This document shows positions 46,338 to 55,750 of a DNA stretch of 64,000 nucleotides, piece after piece. This stretch comes from Ehretia macrophylla. Lineage: Eukaryota; Streptophyta; Magnoliopsida; Boraginales; Ehretiaceae. Position 1 is the stretch's first letter; each line of letters begins with the position of its first letter. Both the position numbers and the translations under genes were made by a program. The stretch spans positions 42,992,152 to 43,056,151 of the forward strand of contig CM075775.1 in the NCBI GenBank assembly GCA_037974665.1. Direction: 5' to 3'. Below the pieces are notes generated by a model, which had not been told where the DNA came from, made no database searches, and was given only the letters and a program-made list of their open reading frames with translations.

Positions 46338-48776
46338 TGTGAGACTCCATATTTTGCCTAACCTCGATTTGTGTGTTTTACCTCGTTTTACGTGCTTTGA
46401 CCTATTTATGTGTTATATGAGTCAAAATGTGTTAGAAATGTGATTTATATTCCTAATACATGCTATATGTGCATTTATGAAATTTTCATCAAAAACGGAA
46501 TCAGAAATTTTATTGCCAGTTTTAGGGAATAATGTTTTGAGCACCTATCCGCTAAAATTTTTACAGGGGTGTTTTAAACGTTTTAAAACCTAGTCCTAGG
46601 GTATTAATAGGCCCGTGTTTGATTAAAACGGATTTGGAATCAATTTTGGAATTTTAAAGGTTTTTACACTTTTTTTTGCAAGAAATCAAGTTTTAAGCCG
46701 ACTCGGGTGAAAATATTTAAATGTAAAACTCTTTGTCACCTAAAATATAATGTCTAGAATTAATTTAGGTGTCAATTTAATAGTTGAGCAAGAAATTGTC
46801 AAGAAATGAATTAAAAGACTAGAAATAATTAAAAGACTAAATAAACTACTTTGACTTTCTTTTAAATTGTTTGACCTTAGCTTATATTGCATCAACACAC
46901 AATAGAAAACACACAAAACACCATCACACACACACACACATTGCCATGAGCCATAGGAGAGAAAAGAGAGCTTTGTTCAACATTTTTTCAAAGCAAAATT
47001 TCATAGAAAAACCTAGTTTTTGTCCTTAGTTTTTCAAACTGAGTTGGATTCCGCTTGTTGGTCACGCATTACATGCATATCTAGGCTTGTTTTGAATCAA
47101 AGGTGAGAGAAAAATTCTAGATCTCAAATGTCATCTTTTTATGTTTTTGTGTATAATTGCATTTTGAACTGTTAGAAAGTTGAATTGAGGTTATATTATT
47201 GCTCGGTGCATGCTAAGGATCGTTTATATGCGTTTATATAAGATTTGAACCGTTGTAGCAAGAATTTTTATTTTCGGGTATTAAAAGTTGAGTTATTAGC
47301 TATTTAGTGATTATTTTGAGTTGCAGTGGTTGAAATCTATTGTCGTCGATTTGTAAAAGTTTGTAAAATACGGGGTAGTGCCGTTGTAATGCCAAAATTT
47401 TGATTGAGATGTTGGTACGAAAATCCAAAAATTTCAGCCTAGGTACATTGAGGTTTTAGGGTTGTTGGGCTTGATTTGGATGTATTTTTGGTTGGTTTTC
47501 GAGGGGGCTAATGTAGTTGATTGAATGAGTGAGTGATAGGAATTGGTTTGGAGTTGTTTGGATTAGTAAAATGTAAGTTATGATTATTTGAAGTTTAGGT
47601 TATCTTTCTTTAAAATGTTGTTATATGCCTTTAGATGATCGGGTGGTGTTTGAATGATTGAATTGTGAGTTGTTGATGGTTAGATTAGGGTTTGGTTGTG
47701 TGTCTAATGTATGTTAAGTTGGGTGGCCTACTTTGTCATCTAACTTAGTGTTTAGTTGTCAATTGATTAATTGATGTTGTGTTGTTGTATTGTTATTAAT
47801 TGATTGATGCATTATTGATTATTGATTATTGAATATTGATTATTGATGAACCGGGAGATAGTCAACGGAAAAGGTTGTCCTCCTGTGATTGATTGTTTAT
47901 TATTATTGCTGAGTCTTGATATACGTGTGCCACCTCTCGGGCGGTATCGGGCCGTCGGGTTGAAAACGGCATGGCTATTAGAGGCTACCCTTATCTCACA
48001 AGGGCGGAGATGCCATGAAGGGCAGGGCTAGTGAGGTACCTCGGGTGTGTGTGTCATGGGGGTGATAAGAAGTTGATTGAGATCGTGATGGCATTTGGAG
48101 CTACACCAACTAGAGTATCCTTTATTGATTGGTCATTATAGTTATGTGTTTATATTGTTATTGATGTTTACTGTGTGTTTACTGCTCAAAGGATCATTTC
48201 CAAGGAGTATAATAAATACTGTTAGAGATCTATCGGATCCTCACTGGGCTTGTTTTATATAAGCTCACTCTCAATTGTTGCATGCATGCAGGTGTTACTG
48301 ATTCTGACTACTGGTACGTGTCTCTTGAAGATGGAAATGTGTCGTATGTGGATAAGTCTTATGTGCAGGAGTCATTACCATGAGATTATCTTAGTTGTTG
48401 TAAACGATGTATTGTATAACCTATCTTAATATAAAGACATATGTATGATGATTTAGTAGTCTTTATTTTGATCATGAATAGATTACTAAGTTGGTTATAA
48501 CCTATTTTGAAATGTATGTTTATCCTATGTACTAAGTTGGAACGGAGGCGTATAACTATGAATGGGTTGTTGAAGGAATGATTATTGTATAATATGGTTA
48601 TGTTGTATGTTGCTAATTTAATTGAGGAGTTGATTGTTGAATGGTTTGTGGAATTAGTTGTATGATATTCTTAAGAGGTTGGTTTAGAGTCTCGATGTCT
48701 TAATTACTATCGTTATACTGTCAAAATTTCGTTACGTCCTGACTGATTGTAGGTGGGGTCGAGTTGGGGCGTGACA
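46338..48776 (+). repeat. P1 3' LTR
   Basis: It is 2439 bp, from TGTGAGACTCC to GGGGCGTGACA, and shows the empty site of R2. It has a CACACA run (about 46924-46941). Nothing in it codes for protein. Confidence 0.94.
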
Positions 48777-49381
48777 GATGAGCTATTCATCCGACTTGCT
48801 CGTCCGACTTGTCCTTTGCATTCCTTGGGAATGTCAGTTGAATGAAGTCGGATGAATCATTCATCCAACTTGATTCATCCGACTTTGTCTTGTCTTTTCT
48901 TATTGCAATAGGACAAGTGGAAGACCAAGTTTTAGAAACGGTTTTTTGCAATGATGAAACGATTTAAGAGCAAAAACCGTAACAAACTTTTAAATCCAAA
49001 GATCAAAACACTTTTAGAGCATTGTTTTTTAAATCATAAGCTTTTCAAGAAATCACTTTTAGAATAGCTTTCAAAAAACAAGTTTCAAAGGTTCTTTTGA
49101 GCTTTTACTGAGCAAAACAAAGTCATTCGACATTTTAATTTTCCGGTACCCCTTATGACACCACGTCTCCTCTTATGACTCCCTATTCGTTCTTCGAATC
49201 TTTAGATCCGTGATTCTTGAGATACGATCTTCATTTCTTCATCTTTTCAGGACATCATGAGTATTCCTCAACCTAAGAAAAATCTCAAACACATATATAT
49301 AACACGCAATCATGATTAGTCATTTTGTTTAAAATTTAATTATCATCAAAATAAGATAAACAACGTAAGGTTAACACCGTC

Positions 49382-51037
49382 TCCCCAGTAGTCGGCATTT
49401 CTGAAAACCCAAAAGATATACAAGGTTAGTAGACTCAAACTGAATAAATAAATAAATAAATAAGACAAAGACAGAAAACTCATATAGGGGAGGTCAGATC
49501 CAATCCTAAGACTGACCCTCTGCTTGATCCTCTTCTTCTTCATCGTCTAAATCAGAGAGTAAACTGGGATGATCCTTAGTCAGGTCGGGCATTCGCCCAA
49601 ATAACTTGGATTTCCAGATCTTATCCCACGAGAGGACGCTCTCAATACTTATCAACTGATTCGGCCTTGGGTTGAGCCCCTCGACTTCACTGAATTCTGA
49701 GTCAAATAAAGTAGGCTAGTTGTTAAGTTTCTACTTCAAAGACGGAGTCCATTCGCTCTTGCACCCCGAGGCGAGCGAAGACTCCACCCAGTAGTACTTA
49801 TTGTGCCAACCCTTGTTGGAAGATTTCTATTAGGTAAAGAGAGCCAGGTCTTTCCTGGCCGTGAAATAGAACTACCCAGGCCGCTTGGGGTTGGCCTTGC
49901 AAACATAGAAGTACCTTAACAGAGTAAAGGTCGACTCTACTCCTACCTCCCGATAATACACATAAAAGGCCACGATTATAACCCAGTTGTTAGGAGCCAC
50001 TTGCCCTGGACTAAGTTCAAAGTAATCCAGAATGGTGGTGATAAAGCGGGGAAGAAGTAGTTGGATCACATCGAAGGCCAAGTCGTAGATGGTAAAATGG
50101 TCGGCGGCAGGGGCAGAGCCACCTTTGGCATTGGGTGTGCAATGGAACACCCTAAAATTTTGGGTGTGTAGTCTTTTTTTTTTCTCTTTTCATGAAAACA
50201 ACATTTTTGCAGTGGAACACCCTGAAATTACGGTTCAATGCCATGAACACAACATTTTTTGCAGTGGAACACCCTTATATTTGTGTTATAAAGTGTTTAA
50301 ATTAAGTATTGGTTTAGTTATAGTATAAAAATATGATTTTAGACATAAAACCATCAATTTTTTTATAGTTTATATAAAAATTTATGCATAAATAATTGTC
50401 TTGTAATCCCGGTTACTGACTTTGATATTGTAGTGCACACCCTAATGCCCGGTGCCTGGCTCCGCCACTGGTCGCCAGGTGGATTGCAAGCATGTTCGAG
50501 CCGACCTAGAATCTTCTGTCTAAAAGTCTAATCAACCGACCAGTTCCTCAGCCTACCATTTAAAAGTTTTTTTTATGGTATGGCATTCGCGTCGGCAGCA
50601 GGCAAAGAGTTTCTGAATCTTCTTTCCTCGACCTGAAAAACCACTGCCTGTATAGGAACGGTGACACAGAATTACCCTTGATGGCTCGGCGTCTACCACC
50701 TTGGCTCTAAAGGACTCGGCTATGAACTTGTGGGGTAGCTCAAGACCTTCAAGTTGGTTGAGAGGTGAGCCATCCCTGACATCTCCTAATTCATTCAGAC
50801 CAGACAAAGGTCCATTGCAGCCTCCTCCTGTATCTTCCTAACCTCAACAATCTCGCACTCATCATCACTCTTCGCCCGAGCTTGCTAACACCTCGACTCC
50901 TTCTCTTGAGAGATGCTCGAGCCTCCCTCATCTGAGCTCCGCTCTGATGACGACTCTAAGCTCGAGGGGTTCTCTTCCCCTCCTCTATACGATCTAACTT
51001 CCATCTCCTGGGAATCCTCGAACTCTGACCTCCCCAT
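49382..51037 (-). pseudogene. G1 aORF, N-terminal part with putative gypsy-type domain
   Basis: The likely start is the Met at 51035-51037 (MGRSEFEDSQEMEVRSYRGG), followed by an acidic Ser/Glu-rich stretch. After a stop or two and a MITE insertion, the conserved domain follows: HFTIYDLAFDVIQLLLPRF, then ELSPGQVAPNNWVIIVAFYV and VGVESTFTLLRYFYVCKANP, then YFTARKDLALF and KGWHNKYYWV. I recall this wording from the 'putative gypsy type transposon' domain family (Pfam PF04195), which marks the extra ORF of Tat elements. The end is acidic again (LDDEEEEDQAEGQS). S cuts the ORF at 49382 and it resumes at 32553. Function unknown. Confidence 0.75.
50108..50470. mobile_element. hAT-like MITE, 363 bp, in the G1 aORF
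   Basis: The ends are inverted repeats: CAGGGGCAGAGCCA on the left, and CAGTGGCGGAGCCA as the reverse complement of the right end; both continue into GGCATT..GGGTGTGC. Flanks GTCGGCGG (50100-50107) and GTCGCCAG (50471-50478) agree at 6 of 8 positions, as expected of an old 8-bp hAT duplication. Inside, CAGTGGAACACCC occurs repeatedly. No ORF. Confidence 0.82.
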
Positions 51038-51257
51038 TCAATGTACGTTTATATGAAATAAAATATACAAGAATATTCCAAGGGAGTCGGGACGTACCTA
51101 ATGGGTGACTAGGTTAAGCGAACAGAGCTGTTGATTCTTCGAGGTCACTGATCTCCGAGCTTCTAATCCTCCGAGGTGAACTTTCTGAGTTAAACGCTTT
51201 CGGATTCTTGAAAGTTTGGATGCGAAAGGTGAAATGAATTATGAAACATTGGAGCCC

Positions 51258-51265
51258 TATTTATA
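51258..51265 (-). promoter_or_regulatory. TATA box upstream of the G1 antisense ORF
   Basis: The minus strand reads CCTATAAATAGGG, a strong plant TATA context, about 220 nt upstream of the aORF Met. G1 sense transcription starts in the LTR, so this would be a separate promoter for the antisense ORF. It is inferred from sequence only. Confidence 0.6.
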
Positions 51266-51439
51266 GGCACGAAGTGTAAACGTCTCGAGAATACCAAACG
51301 TTGCGTCTTGTCAGAGTTAAGGCATGACGTGTCAGTCTCTCAAGTAAGACACCCGTATGACGTGACACCTATCCCTGGTCGGTCACCTCCAACTCAGGCA
51401 TGCACACTACCTGCCTAGATCCCCTTCAGGTCTCTACAC

Positions 51440-51463
51440 TTGGGGGAAGGGGGGAGGGGAAAT
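51440..51463 (+). other. G1 polypurine tract
   Basis: A 24-base run of TTGGGGGAAGGGGGGAGG followed by GGAAAT lies immediately before TGACAGGGG. It marks the 3' LTR start and the + polarity of G1. Confidence 0.82.
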
Positions 51464-51858
51464 TGACAGGGGAGTACCGAGTTGGGGACATTGTAACCGG
51501 GTCGTCTCCCGACCTAAAATGCCTAACCCGATCCACACTTGACCCGAGTGAGCCCTAACCGGCGCGAGCAGCTGGTGGCATGTCGGCCAGCGTTACACAT
51601 TAATTGTTGCCCGAATTTGAGGTTAGTATAAATAGAGCTCTCCTCCGCATTTATGAAGGTAACTCGTGCATTGATTACTTCCAACTACCATTGCTCAGCT
51701 CGGACACACTAATCACTCTCACACCCGAGGGGAAAACTCGGGTCATCACCCCGCCTTTTTCTTCTCTTTACTTGTGCAGGTCGCATTTCCAACTTCCAGA
51801 CCCAACTCGGATGTACGAGTGTAGTCCAACCTCAACTATCGAGCTCACATCCTCAACA
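51464..51858 (+). repeat. G1 3' LTR (right end uncertain)
   Basis: It starts TGACAGGGG after the purine tract and has a TATA box, TATAAATAG, at 51627-51635. The right end is placed at CATCCTCAACA only because that resembles Tat LTR ends. The 5' LTR is outside the window, so neither the end nor the target duplication can be verified. Confidence 0.55.
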
Positions 51859-53027
51859 ATACCTTTTCCTCTTTTAATCTTGAATATTTATCCTTAAATT
51901 CGAGTTTGGTTATTCAAATCTTATTATTCGAACTTCCTAGTAGTTGTGACGCTTGAATTCGGCTTAGTTACATGAGATACTTCTTATTTTTGCAACTTCA
52001 AGTTTTTGGCATAGGTCTAGGTGATACAACTTTATTTTTATTCAATAAGTTTGGACGACTCTCCTATACTTACTTCCTGTTTATAAATTCTTCTAATATG
52101 AAAGTAAGTTCGGATACCTTTTTGTAAACCTCTATTGAATCTTGTTAGCTCATTTTGTTGCTTTTCTATCATTCTTATTCACTGGAAAGATAATTTTGAG
52201 GCCTACTCTTGTTGTATGGATTATGCAAGAGCTATCATTTGTTTGTATGTTCGAGCATTTGGTGATTCTATGTTGTACTTTGTCTGTCCGTTTGTCATTT
52301 GTTCTTTGTTAGCTGTGGCACCCAAACGGAAGGGTGAAATATATAACCGTTAATGGCCTTTAAGCATATGCTTCGTGATGTCACAAGAGTGATTTATATG
52401 ACGTGGGATTGAGGCCGGCAAAGACTATTGTGATCTTCGTTAGTTATATTCGTTAATTATATTGTATCTATCACATCTTTGCGTGGTATTTCAGTTTGCT
52501 TCCAGTTATGTGACGTGTTATGAGTCATTGTTCTTGTTTGTTGGAGTTTTCTTTTAGTTTATATGATATCCTATAAATCTTCAATTATTTCATATACGAC
52601 ATTTCTATTATGATTTTATATCAATTATTTTGTGATACCTTGAATTCTTTTTGGGGGTCCCTCCTACTGACTTCTTTTGCTCATTTTAGTTGTTTGTTGT
52701 CTTTGTTTTAGATATCGGTGATAGTCAACAGTTTGGACTGGGTAGGCTTAGAGTCTACCTTATGGAATCAGTTATAGGGACAACAAGTATTTTTGTTTAA
52801 GTTATTAGTTTTTGGAGGATTATTGTCATTTAATTTTTATGGACTTTTGGTTAAACAGTTGAAGTATCATATAGATTTATCAAGGTTTTAGGTGATGGTT
52901 TATATTTTGTGAAATATAATTTCTTGATTCTATTATATTAGAGCCTTTTAAATTTAGGAAGAGAAATTTTCTTAAGCACGAAGTATCACGTCCCTGGATC
53001 TGGCCTACCCAATTTGGGGGGTGACAG
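51859..53027. other. Unassigned sequence ending in an LTR-like terminus
   Basis: No gene is seen. The right end (CCCAATTTGGGGGGTGACA) looks like the 3' terminus of a gypsy-type LTR, compare GGGGCATGACA in P1. I found no matching start or target duplication, so it may be a truncated LTR or a longer G1 LTR. Confidence 0.4.
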
Positions 53028-54627
53028 TTGATCCTATGCTCCATGATCTACCAGCCATTTTCACTTCTCAACAAAAAGTCTTTACTTTTCTACTATCTAA
53101 TAAATCTAATTAATTATTCTCATAAGGGTCGACAAATTGTATTGACCGTTACGTAATTAGAAAATCCACTTAGTCATCAGTAGAAAATGAGCTTAAAATG
53201 GAAATAAATTTATTAATTTTGGCTAATTAAAAGTTAGACGTGAAAGGTTGATATTTTAGAGAACAACAAACCATAAGAGAGAGACGTTAACATTAGGGTA
53301 CATTTTAGTACCAGTCTCGAATGTTTATTTCGATTTTCCGAATAATCCCCCCTGACGTTTATCATAATTATTCAAATTAGTCCCTACCCTTATTCTTATG
53401 TTATAAAGCAACGAAAAATGGTTATGAGACCAAACACATGTCATTATTTTGGAACTAACTTGAAAAATTGAGTGCGCAATATTGCACAAATTTAAAAATC
53501 AACTTAAAAATTTGATTAAACATTTTTGTGGGTATAAAGTAATTTCGTGATTGTTAGTCTAAATTGGCCATAAAGGTTCTGGAAGGAGCAAAATTAGCGA
53601 CTTTTATTGAATATCAAGGACTCATATGTAACTTTTGCAAAATTAGAGATTAACTTAAAAAATTGAAGAAAATATTAGAAGCTACTAATGAAATTTTGCA
53701 CTCGAAGTTATTAATGTTTTGTCCAGACTATTTGCAATAAATGAATTTTATAAAATTTTGTGAAATTCAGTTGCAAATCTAATTTTTGTTGTTTGAAAGC
53801 ACCCTTTTAAAAAATTAAAATTCCAGAATTTGTAAAATCCTGAATTTATTTATATTTTATTCAAATTCTTGCTTAAGAGGTGGAATTTACAAATTTATGT
53901 TTTTCAAATCTGTTGTTCATTTTTGGAAGACAAAATTATTTTCAAGTTTAAGAGATGAACTTTGGCTAAAATACAAATATTTTAAAAAAAAATTATTACC
54001 TCTCTCACTATTTCTCTTTTAGCAAAAGAAAAAATCAATGTCTCTCTCATAATTTCTCTTAAGATTATTTTTTCATACTAAATGTATGGTTGAATTTAAG
54101 GTTATTTTATCACATGGAATGGTTGAAGTTATGGTTATTTTATAATGTTTAACTTCAATTGACAATTTTTCTTTTCTTTTTTGGACAATTTTAAGATAAT
54201 AGCAATAATCAATAATGGGATGAGGCAATAATCTCTATATGACAAGCCTAATTTTAATACAATAAAAGAAAGGTATTTATGTAAAATATAAGTATTAATT
54301 TCAATTTGACATGTGTTTTAAACACAATTTGTATTCATAAATAATAAAATTGACATAATACTATTTTACAATTACAAACAAATAAATTTATTTATAAATA
54401 CAAATCCTTATAAAATTTGTTTATAAATTATATAAATTTCACACATCAAGTTATTCCAAATACTATAGTCGTGTCAGTTTCTTTTACTATCTGCAAGGAG
54501 CTTGAGTGAAGAAATATTTTGTTTGTTGAGAAGTCCAAGGATTTTGTTTTCTACCTAAGATGCACTTGAAAGAAGAACAATCTAAAATTGTATGCTTAGT
54601 GCAAGACGGTCAAGTTGAGCCACCTTA
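53028..54627. other. AT-rich intergenic region
   Basis: Homopolymer-rich, with stops in every frame. I see no gene or clear repeat. It lies on the 3' side of the receptor kinase and probably marks the edge of the retrotransposon block. Confidence 0.6.
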
Positions 54628-54630
54628 TTA

Positions 54631-55016
54631 GATCAACTCTAACAACTTTTTTATTTATTTATTTATTTTACATGTAAAAGTTTTGAAGTATTTTATTTAC
54701 ATTTAGAAATCTCATAAATACTCCTATTTTAATTTTACCTCCAACAACTTTCTATATTTAACCAATTCCTTATTTTAGAAATCTCATATTTCAATTTTAT
54801 TTCAACATTTAATAAATTTTGCTCTTTTGATTGTTGGGAGATTTTAAGGGATGAGATTGGAGATTGTGTGTCTCACATGTAGAGATATTGAAAAAGGGAT
54901 TAAGGATCCACTAAAATTTAAAAAAATCACTTAGAAATATTGTTGGAATACTTTTGTACCACGTCCTTCCCTATATGTAGGGAAAAAAGCATCTAGGGAT
55001 GCTCATGGAGCTGGTC
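54631..55016. mobile_element. PIF/Harbinger-like MITE, 386 bp
   Basis: The left end GATCAACTCTAAC and the right end read in reverse, GACCAGCTCCATG, are imperfect inverted repeats. TTA flanks both sides (54628-54630, 55017-55019), the TWA type of duplication. Similar GAGCATCTCCAAC-type ends are common in plant Harbinger MITEs. No ORF. Confidence 0.65.
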
Positions 55017-55019
55017 TTA

Positions 55020-55750
55020 GCCCCATCGCCAAAAGAGTAGGAGAGATTGTATTGTCAATAATCTGTAGTACTCAAATTAAACTTTTTAATTTGTTTCCAT
55101 CAAATGTAAGCAGGAGATATGTAATTGAAGTAAATAAATATATTATCTTGGAGGTGAAAAATGGATAATGTCACGTCAATGGTAATATTCACGTCAATGG
55201 TAATATATATTAAGGCCCAAATTGAATCATCACAAAGTCTCAAATTGAATATTCGCAGAGTATGTATACAGCATTATACTATGTAGGTTTAGTGGATCTA
55301 TATATACTTATGCGTCTGAAGAAAAATTAGTGGAGCGTTTTAAAAGAATATATAGGGAAGGACGGTTAAAGAAAGAGGGAGAAGAATCAATTAATCAAGA
55401 TGGAATTTGCAGATAGTGTAAGAAAAATAATAGTAATGACTAAAGTTTGGGACAAAATTTAGGTTCAAGTAGAAGTCTGATTGACCACTATACAAATAAT
55501 ACTTGTTTTATAAATTACAAAAAAACTAACGATTGATTTCTGCAGAATGCAGTACGCTTTAAAGTTTTATGTATATATCTAATATCGTACAATCTAACTA
55601 GCGAGATTTGAGCTCGTAACTTATCACATAAACGCGAGTAACATAGAAGGACTGCAAATTACAGTTATTCAAGAAGAGGAAAAGGAAACTTGCTTAGAGT
55701 AAATTGTACATAGAGACATTTAATCAAAACAAATTGCACTTGAGATGCCC
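55020..55750. other. 3' flank of the receptor kinase
   Basis: AT-rich with no gene. A short direct repeat, CACGTCAATGGTAATAT, occurs at about 55173 and 55191. No canonical AATAAA is evident on the minus strand close to the stop codon. Confidence 0.5.

Larger units (their letters stand above)
33269..48776 (+). mobile_element. P1: full-length Tekay-like Ty3/gypsy chromovirus
   Basis: Complete but decayed: 5' LTR, primer site, gag, protease, RT, RNase H, integrase, chromodomain-like tail, polypurine tract, 3' LTR. GATGA is duplicated exactly at 33264-33268 and 48777-48781. It is 15.5 kb because two R-type solo LTRs lie inside it; without them it is about 9.9 kb. Its LTRs are very similar by eye, so it is probably younger than M1, M2, C1 and G1. 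Two frameshifts and at least seven in-frame stops, all TAG, disable it. Confidence 0.95.
32554..49376. mobile_element. S: LTR-like element (probable solo LTR), split by P1
   Basis: Without P1 this is about 1310 bp (32554-33268 plus 48782-49376). It begins TGTATGTCC and ends GGTTAACA, flanked by CTGTC (32549-32553) and CCGTC (49377-49381), one mismatch. Next to its start it has CTAAGAGGGGGGTGAATTAGG, a phrase I associate with plant retroelement ends. No ORF, primer site or purine tract was found, so a solo LTR is the simplest reading. It carries AAGTCGGATGA/TCATCCGACTT motifs like those in the M1 and M2 LTRs. Confidence 0.58.

Noticed and set aside
52135..52353. 72-codon + strand frame with hydrophobic, Cys-rich product
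   Set aside because: No start context, no recognisable domain, in AT-rich sequence next to transposon remains.
51464..53027. A 1.56-kb G1 3' LTR ending at GGGGTGACA
   Set aside because: Possible, but without the 5' LTR there is nothing to align. The shorter end is equally uncertain and is reported with low confidence.
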